DNA of 64,000 bases from Flavobacterium sp. DG2-3 (GTDB lineage: Bacteria; Bacteroidota; Bacteroidia; Flavobacteriales; Flavobacteriaceae), in the NCBI RefSeq assembly GCF_030730925.1, contig NZ_JAVAMB010000001.1:806001-870000 (forward strand). Reading direction: 5' to 3'. Shown here in pieces: positions 17,145-25,618 of this stretch; position 1 is the first letter of the stretch; every line of letters begins with the position of its first letter. A model generated the notes under the pieces. The model worked only from the letters and a program-made list of their open reading frames with translations. It was not told the origin of the DNA and searched no databases. The translations under genes were made by a program, and so were the position numbers.

Positions 17145-19744
17145 TTATCCCTGTTCTTAAATATCAAAAATAAAGCAATTACACCCAAAAAACTAATGAT
17201 ATAGAAGATATAATTTGAAGATTTCTCTGGTGCTTCTAGAGTTCCATAATACACAAAAGCGCTCCAATAATAGGGTGATTTTTTCGCATTCGGAATATTT
17301 TCATCTTTTAAAAATGCTCTCTTCGCGTTTGCTGTTGCATGTACAAAAGAAGAATTGTGTTTTATTTCTTTATAAAAATAATCCATGAAAACGGAAGCTG
17401 TATAATCATTCACATTCCATAAAGAAAACAAAAGATTCTGCGCGCCTGCAAACTGAAAACCTCTTGCTACGCTCATGGCACCTTCGGCTTTAAACAATTT
17501 TCCAATTCCTGTTTCGCAGGCACTCAAAACAACCAAATCGGGTTGGAGTTGTAAATTATACAACTCAGAATATAAGATTTCCTGATCGTAGAATTTAATG
17601 CTAGCAGGAGTTTCCAGATCTCCTGCCGAAGCGTGTGTACTTAAATGAATAATCGATTTTCCAATGACATTATTTTTAAAATTAGAAAAAGTTGCCTTTT
17701 CATTTTCAAAAAACTGACCTTCAAAATTATGCTTAATCGACTCTAATTCATTCTTAGAAAAACGCAGTTCATAATTAGTGTTTTCGAAAATTGGAAAAAT
17801 CCCTACAACCGATTTTTTTCCTTTCGAAAGTGGAATGGAATTCAAATAAAATTCAGCAGAATTATTATAGGCAATATCAAAATCATGAAGCAAATAATGC
17901 ATTTTAGCAAAGTTTGTTGTTTCAGATTCTTGAGTAATCAAAGCTTCGAAAGGAAGAAAGCCTAAAATCCCATCTGGAATTATAATAAGGTTTTTGTGAT
18001 GATTAGGTTTTGGAATTTCAAGTTCTTTGTAAATTTTATTCCCAAAACGGTTATAATTTTTTGGATGATTTGCTATTGTCTTTGCGTCATTAAAATAATT
18101 AATGAAACCAATTATTTTCGTTAATCCAGTACCATCCAAAGAAATAGGAAAGAGTTTTATTTTTCTGTTTTCAATAGTAAAATTGTAAATAGAATTCGAT
18201 CCAAAAAAGTATTCCACTAGAACTGCATTGTCTTTTTCTAATTTGTCAAACAACTTTGCTAGTTCAAACGTGTTTTGCGATTTCGCATTGTTTTTTGTGT
18301 TTTTTGATTTCAGCAAAAGCATCAATTGATTTTGCTTTTTTATCGCTTCGTTTATTTTAGAAATATCCGCCAATTCCAATTTTTGCTGCTCTTTTAAAAT
18401 CGTGGTATTCCAGTTTTGCAATTGCTGTAAAATCAGTTTTTGTTCTCTCGAAAGTGACGCTGTATTCGAAAGATGATTTTTTAAAACAACCGATTTTGTT
18501 TTCTCCGAAAGTAAAAAAGCACTTTCCAAATAACTCGTTTTTTTCTCTTTTTGGTAAAGCGAATAATAAATCTCGATGCACTTTTCAGTTCGATTTCGGT
18601 TTCTGATTTGGGTTACGATTTTAGAATTTTCATAGATCAAAAGTGTCTGTAATAACTCTTCAATATGAAATGAAAGAGCAAAACTTTTCAAAGCATCTTG
18701 AGGTTTATTTTCGGTTAAAAAAATCTCCGATTTCAAATCGAAAGCATCCAATAAAACAGTTTCCGCATAAAGCGAATTCTGATTTGGAAGTATATTTTTC
18801 GAATTATAATTTGGAATTAAAGTCTTAAAAACAGCTGAAATGTTCTGATTCGCTTCAGTAATTTTTCCCTGTTTAAAATTCAAAAAAGCGGTTTCATAAT
18901 ACAATTGCGCAATTTTTCGTGGTTCTTTGACCGTTTTCTGAAATTCGATATTCGCTTTCGCTAAAAATTCTGAAGCCGATTCCAGATCGTTTTGCTCCAT
19001 TTTTAGTTTGGCTAAATTTCGGTACGTATTCGCTAAAGTTTCACTTTGAGATTTATCTTTTTTCAATAAAGAAACTGCTTTTAAAAAAGAGTTTTCGGAA
19101 TTCTTTACAGCATTAGTTTTTACAACAAAACCAACATTCGTCAATAAATAATTAGCCCCTAAATTATTGTATAAAATGCCTTTTTGAGTGGGAGAAAGTT
19201 TTTCAGTTTGAAGTGTTTTTTCGATTAAATCAATGGCTTTTTCAACATTTCCAGTGTTTTGATAAACATTGGATAAATTGAGAATCGCCGAAATTTTCTG
19301 CGTTTCGTTTTTTTCTTTGCTGGCAATAAAATAATATTGTTTGATGATATTTTCGGCATTTTCATAATCGCCCAAAACCGTATATAAATTGCCTAAAGGT
19401 TTAAGGCAATATTCAGTTATATCGTAGTTTTTCAATTTGTTTTTTTGATAAATCACCCAAGCTTTTTCATAACTTTTTACCGCATTTAAAGTCTGTCCAA
19501 ACTGATTTTCAAAATAGGCTTTGTTGCAGTTTAAAACCACAATCGCTAGTAACTCATCTTTAGTTTTCGGTTTGGCACTTTTCCAAAAAGCACTTTCTGC
19601 ATTTCTTAAATTTTGCAACGCTTCCGCGGAAGGTTTTGCTATAAAACTATCAATCGTATTATAGATTTTTTCTTCCTGACTTTGGCTGAAACCATTTATT
19701 GTCAGGAAAAAGAAGATTAAACCATATAAGCGATATAAGTTCAT
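17114..19744 (-). CDS. TPR-repeat CHAT (caspase-like) protease with C-terminal membrane anchor
   Basis: The 876-residue protein has an N-terminal signal-like segment (LIFFFLTINGFSQSQ), about 350 residues of tetratricopeptide repeats, a coiled-coil region and a C-terminal CHAT domain. The catalytic pair is visible: His in SIIHLSTHASAGD (about H704) and Cys in LVVLSACETGIG (about C743). A transmembrane helix (about 843-862) and a short basic tail follow. The topology therefore suggests the protease faces the periplasm. The gene is followed by an overlapping retropepsin gene and preceded by a PKD/barrel protein. The first codons lie inside a dispersed repeat (19720-19743), so the true N-terminus deserves care. 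Confidence 0.9.
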   Translation of the reverse strand: MNLYRLYGLIFFFLTINGFSQSQEEKIYNTIDSFIAKPSAEALQNLRNAESAFWKSAKPKTKDELLAIVVLNCNKAYFENQFGQTLNAVKSYEKAWVIYQKNKLKNYDITEYCLKPLGNLYTVLGDYENAENIIKQYYFIASKEKNETQKISAILNLSNVYQNTGNVEKAIDLIEKTLQTEKLSPTQKGILYNNLGANYLLTNVGFVVKTNAVKNSENSFLKAVSLLKKDKSQSETLANTYRNLAKLKMEQNDLESASEFLAKANIEFQKTVKEPRKIAQLYYETAFLNFKQGKITEANQNISAVFKTLIPNYNSKNILPNQNSLYAETVLLDAFDLKSEIFLTENKPQDALKSFALSFHIEELLQTLLIYENSKIVTQIRNRNRTEKCIEIYYSLYQKEKKTSYLESAFLLSEKTKSVVLKNHLSNTASLSREQKLILQQLQNWNTTILKEQQKLELADISKINEAIKKQNQLMLLLKSKNTKNNAKSQNTFELAKLFDKLEKDNAVLVEYFFGSNSIYNFTIENRKIKLFPISLDGTGLTKIIGFINYFNDAKTIANHPKNYNRFGNKIYKELEIPKPNHHKNLIIIPDGILGFLPFEALITQESETTNFAKMHYLLHDFDIAYNNSAEFYLNSIPLSKGKKSVVGIFPIFENTNYELRFSKNELESIKHNFEGQFFENEKATFSNFKNNVIGKSIIHLSTHASAGDLETPASIKFYDQEILYSELYNLQLQPDLVVLSACETGIGKLFKAEGAMSVARGFQFAGAQNLLFSLWNVNDYTASVFMDYFYKEIKHNSSFVHATANAKRAFLKDENIPNAKKSPYYWSAFVYYGTLEAPEKSSNYIFYIISFLGVIALFLIFKNRDKWKIFTKFSK
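19720..19743. repeat. AACCATATAAG dispersed element overlapping the CHAT start
   Basis: This 24-base sequence differs at one position from 30746-30769, and an inverted, more diverged copy lies at 30832-30853. Here, read on the minus strand, it supplies nearly all of the CHAT start codon and the next seven codons (MNLYRLYG). Confidence 0.7.
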
Positions 19745-19953
19745 ATTAAAGTTGCTTTTATTTCACAGAGATTCTCAAAGGATTTCCACAAAGTTTCGCT
19801 GAGATTTTTTGCCACGAATTTCACGAATTAGCACAAATTAAATTAGTGAAAATTAGTGAAATTCGTAGCAAAAACTTTAGCCAAAGAACATAAAAAATCA
19901 TTCTAATCCTCTTAATCTGTGGCAAAAAACTTTGTGTGTCTCTGCGTAACCAA
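19745..19953. repeat. Spacer of degenerate CACGAATTTCACGAATTAG-type repeats
   Basis: The 209-base spacer upstream of the CHAT gene contains repeated near-copies of TTTCACGAATTAGCACAAAT and AATTAGTGAAATTCGT, which are inverted relative to each other. It also holds two CTTTGTG/ACAAAG stretches. I see no coding sequence and no clear promoter box. Confidence 0.5.
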
Positions 19954-21906
19954 TCAAAACTTCCAAATACCATAAAGCTGGATATAATTAAAATTCTGCT
20001 CGAAATTCATCACATAACGCGCGCCCAGACTTGGACCAATTCTCGCAAAACCAGCCGTAAGATCAAATAGAAGTCCTGCTTTGTAATCGGTAAACGTGTT
20101 TTTTATTTTGTTTGAACTGGTTTCGGTGCTAATCAAGAAATTTTCTTTGTCGCCTTCGTAAGTATCCACCTGAATTGTTTGATTTTGTTCAGATGAAACA
20201 TTGACATTCGCCTGAATTCCTGCGCCAATTCCGATATAATTATTAATGTTGTATCGAATCAAAATCGGAATCTCCCAATTGATATTTTTATTTTCTGTAG
20301 AAGTTGTCGTTCGCACTAGTTGTCTCGTTCCGTTGGCATTGGTATTAAAGGCATCAACAACAGTTACAGCACTATTATATTGGTTTAGAGCATTTTCCCA
20401 TTCTACCTGCCAATAAAAACGATAGGACTTAAAAGGCGAAAGCGTTGCGCCTACAAAATAGCTCGTAGATTTATCTAAATCGGGATAAATATTATAACCT
20501 GCTTTGGCACCAATCGAAATTCCGGGCAAGAATCTTGTCGTGGCATAATTGGTTATAATAGGTTCGTTTTTGTCAAAGATAATTGCTGTTCGGCTTCTGG
20601 TTTTTACTTTATGAAAATCCTCGCCAAACTTCATCGAATATTTGACAAAGCCTTTGGTGGAATCTTTTTCATGCACATTTTTTTGTTCTGTTCCTGGCAG
20701 ATAAATGTTTTTGAAAGTGAAAATAATCTGCTTTTGTTTGATAATCGTATCGAGACAGCTCACAGTTGGTTCTTCGCCTTTTGGACAAATCGGACATTCT
20801 GGATACATGCTTTCAATCTGAAAAGTCTTTTTATCAAACATATCGGGAATATCAGTTTCTAAACGGATTTTTCGCGCCGGACCTTCACCGTTATTTTGAA
20901 AACGAGTTTTGAAATTTACTCTTTTAAAACGCACCAATCTGTAATTCATAAAACTTCCGTTGGATCCCATTTTGTTTGGATCGTGAGAAGTTACAATTTC
21001 CATTTCCAGATTTTTTACGTTATGGTTTTTATAGCTTCGATTCGGAACAAAAATACCGCGCATGGTAACCGTAGCGCTGGTATCTTTTATCATTTCAGGA
21101 GTCGTTTTAAAAGTATAAAAAACATTTCGCGTTTCTCCAGGATTGGCTTCATCAAATTCTAAAATGGAAACATTATGATACGTTTTATTTGCATCTAAAA
21201 GCGAAGCATCCAAATCTTCTTCGGTTGTGGTATTGCGGTATTTTTTGGTTTTGAAATTCCCTTCGGCGGAAGCCAAAAAAGTATTCGAATCGTTGAGATC
21301 ATCAGTAGAAGCAACCAATTTTTCTTGAACTTCACGTTCGCCCGCATACGTTCTAAAATCGCTTAATTCGAAATTGTTGTGTTTGAATTGCTTTTCATTA
21401 TAAAACAAATAAAGCTTTCCATTTGAAACATAATTCTCCAGATTTTGATAACTCACCACAACTACCATTTCTTGCTCTGGAATCGGGTCGCAGTTCTTGA
21501 TAATCGCAAATCCGTTTTGATCTGCAATAGATGCAATGTCTTTATAATTGGTGTCGGTAATATCGTTTATCGCTACTTTTTTAGGCCGTGTTGCGGGCGG
21601 TTTTCCATTGTCATAATTATTCGTTACCGCAAGTCTTGTCGTGTAGGTGCCTTTCTTTTTATAAACATGCTTCGGCTCGGCTTCTTTGCTATAATGTCCG
21701 TCGCCAAGTTCCCATAAATACGAATAACTTGGTTTTGGCGCACCCGCAATCGGAATCAAAGGCGGTGTTTCGGGTTTAAAAACAACCTGATTTCCGTTTT
21801 GAGTAAAACCGATATTGGCTCTTCGAGTTATGGTGTCTTTTACTTTGGTTTGACCTATTGCAAGAATAGAAAATAGAATAAAGAAAATAGACAGTTGTGG
21901 TTTCAT
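19954..21906 (-). CDS. PKD-domain protein with C-terminal outer-membrane barrel-like region
   Basis: The 650-residue product has a signal peptide (FFILFSILAIGQT) and a PKD domain at about residues 62-96 (LWELGDGHYSKEAEPKHVY...GTYTTRLAVTN). A long middle region of unknown fold follows, with the paired-cysteine segment YPECPICPKGEEPTVSC. The C-terminal third has barrel-like strands (GISIGAKAGYNIYP...IGIGAGIQANVNV...LGARYVMNF) and ends in an aromatic (IWKF). It is probably an outer-membrane, surface-facing protein. It lies upstream of the CHAT gene on the same strand, separated by about 210 bases of repeats. Confidence 0.75.
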   Translation of the reverse strand: MKPQLSIFFILFSILAIGQTKVKDTITRRANIGFTQNGNQVVFKPETPPLIPIAGAPKPSYSYLWELGDGHYSKEAEPKHVYKKKGTYTTRLAVTNNYDNGKPPATRPKKVAINDITDTNYKDIASIADQNGFAIIKNCDPIPEQEMVVVVSYQNLENYVSNGKLYLFYNEKQFKHNNFELSDFRTYAGEREVQEKLVASTDDLNDSNTFLASAEGNFKTKKYRNTTTEEDLDASLLDANKTYHNVSILEFDEANPGETRNVFYTFKTTPEMIKDTSATVTMRGIFVPNRSYKNHNVKNLEMEIVTSHDPNKMGSNGSFMNYRLVRFKRVNFKTRFQNNGEGPARKIRLETDIPDMFDKKTFQIESMYPECPICPKGEEPTVSCLDTIIKQKQIIFTFKNIYLPGTEQKNVHEKDSTKGFVKYSMKFGEDFHKVKTRSRTAIIFDKNEPIITNYATTRFLPGISIGAKAGYNIYPDLDKSTSYFVGATLSPFKSYRFYWQVEWENALNQYNSAVTVVDAFNTNANGTRQLVRTTTSTENKNINWEIPILIRYNINNYIGIGAGIQANVNVSSEQNQTIQVDTYEGDKENFLISTETSSNKIKNTFTDYKAGLLFDLTAGFARIGPSLGARYVMNFEQNFNYIQLYGIWKF

Positions 21907-21965
21907 AACGAGATAGTTTTTGGCTTTAAAATCTTCAGAATCAATTTTAAAACAAGATTAAATGT

Positions 21966-21998
21966 AAAAAAAAGTGATGAGCAAATCACCACTTTTTC
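21966..21998 (-). terminator. Probable terminator after the 22019 lipoprotein gene
   Basis: Read on the minus strand, AAAAAGTGGTGAT, a short loop, then ATCACTTTTTTTT form an imperfect stem with a long U tail about 20 bases past the lipoprotein stop. Confidence 0.65.
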
Positions 21999-22018
21999 TT
22001 AAAAAAAGCATTTGTAAG

Positions 22019-23002
22019 TTACTGTATGGCATTTATTGCAGCAACCAATTGAGCTTCTGTGCCGACTGTTGTTTCGGACAATGTAAAGGTGTAAACGGCA
22101 TTTGCAGTTGTTGTTACGCCTTTTATTACATAACGCCAGTTTCCATTATCTTCAGTTGCAAAGATGATATGGCAAGCTAAACCAACTGGAATTTGTCCAT
22201 AATGTTCGCTAAACAATCCTTCAGCGGTATAAGTGTCCAATTTGGCAAGAGCGTTTGTGCCTTCTCCATCATAAGAAAGATATACGGCGCTGTTTGTGTT
22301 GTTGTATCCGTCTGGAACATCAACCAGAATAGTTGTTTTGGGTCTCGGATCGCTATAAAAACGGTCAACGTTAGTCCATCCAAAGTTTCCGAATGTTACA
22401 TAATAATTGTTTCCTTCTCCTTGCACGCCACCTTTTCCTCCAGTTCCATCAGCATTGGCATTGGCTTCTCTCCAAGCCAGTTCGCCATCTTCATCTATAA
22501 CTCCAGTCCATAAAGTCATTAAGTTATCAAACCCATTTGTTAAAGCAGTTGGAACAATCATGCTTAATGAACAAGAAGTTTGCAATTCGACTCCCCCCTG
22601 AGTTGCTTTGATGAAGAATTCTCCTCCAGAAATTAAAAGATTTTTCTTTCCGTCGGGCATAATTCCCATTGTTGGTTTATTGGTAACCAGCATATTTCCC
22701 TTGTCAAAAAGTTCAATGTATTCTATATCGACTTGACCTGTAACCGGATTTCCGTTTTTGGTCAAACAATCTCCATTAATGTAAAGCTTTACACCCTTCG
22801 CTGAGGTTAGCGTTACAACGCCATTTCCCGCTGTCATCGTAAAATTTTGTGTATTTCTTTTTACTCCTTTTTCACTAATGCTTTTAAAAGCTCCAGCAGT
22901 TGGTGGCGAAAGTTTGATGTCGTCTCCGTCGGTATTATCGCAGCTTGCAAAAGAGATTAGTAATAAAAGTGAAAGTCCGATTGTTTTAAAATTTGTTTTC
23001 AT
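22019..23002 (-). CDS. Lipoprotein of unknown function
   Basis: The 327-residue product has a lipoprotein signal (SLLLLISFASCDNTDGDD; lipobox SFASC) followed by an acidic linker. The body is beta-rich, with the segment VTLTSAKGVKLYINGDCLTKNG and a Gly-rich loop (GTGGKGGVQGEG, about residues 187-198). I do not recognise the family by name. It should be anchored in the outer membrane. Two copies of the GGTAACAA-N11-AATTG motif lie upstream on its strand, suggesting control by the neighbouring sigma factor. Confidence 0.75.
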   Translation of the reverse strand: MKTNFKTIGLSLLLLISFASCDNTDGDDIKLSPPTAGAFKSISEKGVKRNTQNFTMTAGNGVVTLTSAKGVKLYINGDCLTKNGNPVTGQVDIEYIELFDKGNMLVTNKPTMGIMPDGKKNLLISGGEFFIKATQGGVELQTSCSLSMIVPTALTNGFDNLMTLWTGVIDEDGELAWREANANADGTGGKGGVQGEGNNYYVTFGNFGWTNVDRFYSDPRPKTTILVDVPDGYNNTNSAVYLSYDGEGTNALAKLDTYTAEGLFSEHYGQIPVGLACHIIFATEDNGNWRYVIKGVTTTANAVYTFTLSETTVGTEAQLVAAINAIQ

Positions 23003-23081
23003 AATTTCTAGTTTTTATAAATCTGGCTTGATGTGAATCAAGTGGTTTTTCAGATTTTGGTTGTTACATTTTTTTGTAAAT

Positions 23082-23105
23082 CAATTTGGGTTTGATTTTG
23101 TTACC
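23082..23105 (-). promoter_or_regulatory. GGTAACAA-N11-AATTG motif, copy C
   Basis: On the minus strand GGTAACAA (23105-23098) is followed after 11 bases by AATTG (23086-23082), ending 80 bases before the lipoprotein start at 23002. Related copies lie at 23152-23175 and 23717-23739. It may be a promoter for the ECF sigma factor encoded at 23799. Confidence 0.45.
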
Positions 23106-23151
23106 CTTTGTTTTGAAAAAATATTTTTTAAAGGCTTTTACAGTGTTATAT

Positions 23152-23175
23152 CAATTAGACTGAAAAATTGTTACC
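23152..23175 (-). promoter_or_regulatory. GGTAACAA-N11-AATTG motif, copy A
   Basis: The same order and spacing as copy C appears here: GGTAACAA at 23175-23168 and AATTG at 23156-23152, followed by ATATAA. It lies about 150 bases before the lipoprotein start. Confidence 0.45.
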
Positions 23176-23198
23176 CCATTAATGCTCATTTTTTTTAA

Positions 23199-23366
23199 AC
23201 ACATAGAATCATAGTTTTTAGGAGTCTTTAAAAAAGGCGTTTCACTTAATTTAAATTCACATAGTAAAAATGGTGTAGGTTATGTGTTAGAAACTAGTTT
23301 CTTTTCATATTCTTTTTACAGTATAAAAACCTATGTTTCTATGTGTTTAAAAAAACTCACATAGTT
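23199..23366. repeat. ACACATAG/CTATGTGT inverted repeats in a gene-free spacer
   Basis: The 365-base spacer 23003-23367 has no gene I can support. Besides two GGTAACAA motifs it holds AAACACATAG (about 23199) and its complement CTATGTGTTT (about 23339), plus further CACATAG and CTATGT copies. This is a degenerate dispersed element. Confidence 0.5.
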
Positions 23367-23367
23367 T

Positions 23368-23667
23368 TTAAACGGAAATACATTTGTCTTCAAATAGATT
23401 TCCGTCTTCATCAACAGCAACCAGGATGTCTTTTTTACGGGAAAATGTAACAGTGAGATAAATCCAGACAACTAGCCAGAAACCCAAAGTGATAATGCTG
23501 AGTAACAAATGAAAAGTATGATTTACAGCTTTCTTTTCTTTAGACAAAACCACATAAGGCAGTTTCTCATTTTGTTCTGTAATAACAAAACCGTTGCGTG
23601 TTTTGGCGGCGATTATTTCGTAAAATCGATCTATGTTTTTTTCAGTAATAAATTGGTAACTTTCCAT
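23368..23667 (-). CDS. Small membrane protein, unknown function
   Basis: The 99-residue product has one strong hydrophobic segment (HLLLSIITLGFWLVVWIYLTV, about residues 52-72), soluble ends and a short acidic C-terminal stretch (VAVDEDGNLFEDKC). I do not recognise the family. It lies between the lipoprotein gene and the divergent sigma-factor gene. Its upstream region carries a GGTAACAA-N10-AATTG motif 50 bases before the start. Confidence 0.65.
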   Translation of the reverse strand: MESYQFITEKNIDRFYEIIAAKTRNGFVITEQNEKLPYVVLSKEKKAVNHTFHLLLSIITLGFWLVVWIYLTVTFSRKKDILVAVDEDGNLFEDKCISV

Positions 23668-23716
23668 TTCTTTTAATTTTTTAAAGGTTTTTAAAAGACT
23701 TTTGTTTTGATATATA

Positions 23717-23739
23717 CAATTGATTGTAATATTGTTACC
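23717..23739 (-). promoter_or_regulatory. GGTAACAA-N10-AATTG motif, copy B
   Basis: On the minus strand GGTAACAA (23739-23732) is followed after 10 bases by AATTG (23721-23717) and TATATATC. It is placed to drive the small membrane protein, and lies in the spacer shared with the sigma-factor gene. Confidence 0.45.
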
Positions 23740-23798
23740 TCTCGTTTTTAAAGATTTTTAAGATTCTTTTTTTTAAATTAGCTGTAAAATGTTTTTTT

Positions 23799-24383
23799 AT
23801 GGATCAAAATAAAATTCATCCTGATCAAAAATATATCGACGGACTTGCGGCAAACGATTCTGTAATTATTGAAATGATATATAAAAAGTTCGCGCCAAAA
23901 GTTGTCCAGTTTATCACTAATAATTCTGGTGACAAAGATCATGCGCAGGATGTGATTCAGGAAATCATGATTTTGCTTTTTAATCAGGCGAAAGCCGGAA
24001 AACTTCAGCTGACTTGCCCATTTGATGCCTATTTTTTCCTGTTATGCAAAAGACGCTGGCTAAACGAATTGAAAAATTCTGCCAATAAAGGGGTAACAAT
24101 TTATGAGAATGTGGTATCTATCAATGAATCTGCTCACGAACTGATTGCTCAAGCAGAAGAATTTGATGAAAAACAAAAGCTTTTCGAAACCATGTTTCAG
24201 AAATTGGGAGAGAAATGTCAAGAAGTTTTGAAACTCAGTTTTTCTCTAAAATCGATGGAAGAAGTGGCACAAAAACTCAATGTAACTTACGGCTATGTCC
24301 GAAAAAAGAAATCGTTGTGCACAGGGCAATTAACGCAGTGGATTCAGGAAGCGAAAAATTTTAACTCTTTAAAAAACAATTAA
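23799..24383 (+). CDS. ECF-type RNA polymerase sigma factor
   Basis: The 194-residue product has region 2 near the N-terminus (NDSVIIEMIYKKFAPKVVQFI...DHAQDVIQEIMILLFNQ) and a region 4 helix-turn-helix at the C-terminus (CQEVLKLSFSLKSMEEVAQKLNVTYGYVRKKKSLC). Region 3 is absent, as expected for extracytoplasmic-function sigma factors. It should direct polymerase to a small set of genes, released by the partner encoded two bases downstream. The HTH departs somewhat from the usual ECF form. Confidence 0.87.
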   Translation: MDQNKIHPDQKYIDGLAANDSVIIEMIYKKFAPKVVQFITNNSGDKDHAQDVIQEIMILLFNQAKAGKLQLTCPFDAYFFLLCKRRWLNELKNSANKGVTIYENVVSINESAHELIAQAEEFDEKQKLFETMFQKLGEKCQEVLKLSFSLKSMEEVAQKLNVTYGYVRKKKSLCTGQLTQWIQEAKNFNSLKNN

Positions 24384-24385
24384 TC

Positions 24386-25111
24386 ATGAACGAAGAACGC
24401 TACATATTATTTGACCAATATCTTCAAGGCGAACTGACCGTTGATGAAAAAAACAATTTTGAGAAACAGCTCTCTGAAGATGCTACACTGGCTTCGGAGT
24501 TTGAAAGTTTCAAAGAAATGCATTTTCAGCTGGAAAATAAATTTGGAAAAGAACAGGAGCGAGCCGCTTTTGAAGAAAATCTGACTCGAATTTCGGATAA
24601 ATACTTCAATAAAAAGAAACAAAAAGTCGTATCGCTTAAACCGTGGTATTTTGCCGTTGCAGCATCAGTAATTATTATGTTCGGATTGTTTTTCTTTGAT
24701 TATAAACATTATCCAAATTTTGAAGATTACAATCATCCAGAAAGTGCTTATTTTACAGAGAGAGGCGTGTCTGAAGAAACTTTGAAAAAAGCAGAAAATG
24801 ATTTTAATGGAAAAAGATATGAGAAAGCAATTCCGCTTTTTGAAAGTATTTTGAAAGAAAATAATTCACCAGAAATTAAATATTTCTACGGTGTTTCATT
24901 ATTGCAGGTAAACAAATATGTAAAAGCTGAAACTATTTTTAAAGAATTAGAAGCAGGAAATTCTGTTTTCAAAGAAAAAGCAAAGTGGAATCTGGCGTTG
25001 TCTAAGCTAAAACAAGGAAAATATGCCGAGTGTAAAGCAATTCTAGAAACCATCTCACAGGATTATGAAGATTATGATGAAGTGGAACATTTATTAGAAG
25101 AATTGGAATAA
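24386..25111 (+). CDS. Probable membrane anti-sigma factor with periplasmic TPR domain
   Basis: The 241-residue product starts two bases after the sigma-factor stop. Its first 85 residues are soluble and resemble anti-sigma cytoplasmic domains (FDQYLQGELTVDEKNNFEKQL), without zinc ligands. One transmembrane helix follows (about 88-106, WYFAVAASVIIMFGLFFF). The C-terminal part has tetratricopeptide-like repeats (AENDFNGKRYEKAIPLFESIL; KWNLALSKLKQGKYAECKAIL) and should face the periplasm. Position and topology support anti-sigma function; direct evidence is lacking. Confidence 0.75.
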   Translation: MNEERYILFDQYLQGELTVDEKNNFEKQLSEDATLASEFESFKEMHFQLENKFGKEQERAAFEENLTRISDKYFNKKKQKVVSLKPWYFAVAASVIIMFGLFFFDYKHYPNFEDYNHPESAYFTERGVSEETLKKAENDFNGKRYEKAIPLFESILKENNSPEIKYFYGVSLLQVNKYVKAETIFKELEAGNSVFKEKAKWNLALSKLKQGKYAECKAILETISQDYEDYDEVEHLLEELE

Positions 25112-25156
25112 ATTTCAACTTTTTGTAAAAAAAATGCCCAGAATACGGGAAACCTC

Positions 25157-25195
25157 AATCGAATTTGGAATTTTAGTTCTAAATTCGATTTTCTT
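25157..25195 (+). terminator. Probable terminator after the sigma/anti-sigma pair
   Basis: AATCGAATTT (25157-25166) and AAATTCGATT (25181-25190) form a 10-bp stem followed by TTCTTTTT, 46 bases past the anti-sigma stop. Confidence 0.65.
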
Positions 25196-25387
25196 TTTAG
25201 AGAAAATGAAGTTTGGAACGCACTTTGCTATTTATAGGAGCAGGTAAATTAAAAACCTGTTTGTCGTACTGAGGAACGAGGGATCGCACTAGCTGATCGA
25301 GAGAAAAAATGGGGGTTTTCTTTTTCGAAGCTTCTTGTGAGGTCCTTCGTTCGTTAGAATAACAAAAATAGGTTATTATTGTTCAGA

Positions 25388-25422
25388 CCTTTGTCAAAGT
25401 TAAGCTTTGACAAAGGTTTTTT
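25388..25422 (+). terminator. Strong hairpin with T-run in the spacer
   Basis: CCTTTGTCAAAG (25388-25399) and CTTTGACAAAGG (25405-25416) form a perfect 12-bp stem with a 5-base loop, followed by TTTTTT. It is a good intrinsic terminator, but far from the upstream gene (277 bases). Confidence 0.7.
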
Positions 25423-25457
25423 GTTTTTAGCAAAGTATAATAGTCTGTTTTTATTTG

Positions 25458-25473
25458 CGCTTTCGCGAAAGCG
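25458..25473. repeat. CGCTTTCGCGAAAGCG palindrome, copy 1
   Basis: This is a perfect 16-bp palindrome. With its flanks (TTTG before, AATCT after) it matches the copy at 27642-27657. A one-mismatch copy lies at 59952-59967. Confidence 0.8.
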
Positions 25474-25618
25474 AATCTTTTAGGCGCTTTTAGTTTGCTA
25501 ATTTTCAGTATAATTTGAGGAAAACCGTAAAAGTTGTTTTGAAATATTTCCTACATTCGACGGAATTAAAAAATGAAGTTTCCCAAAACTTTTTCAAATC
25601 TAACCCCCAAACCATTGC

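Larger units (their letters stand above)
25112..25618. other. 507-base spacer without a gene
   Basis: No coding sequence is supported here. It holds two hairpins listed separately (25157-25195 and 25388-25422), a CGCTTTCGCGAAAGCG palindrome, and remnants of a GAGGAACGAGGGATCGCAC-type element also glimpsed near 27345. Confidence 0.6.

Noticed and set aside
24090..24110. GGGGTAACAATTT inside the sigma-factor gene as a fourth promoter motif
   Set aside because: It lies in coding sequence on the opposite strand to the other copies and lacks AATTG at the right distance.
16707..25111. Calling the CHAT cluster a type III-E CRISPR (Craspase) locus
   Set aside because: There is no repeat array and no Cas7-11 gene; only the protease/sigma logic is similar.
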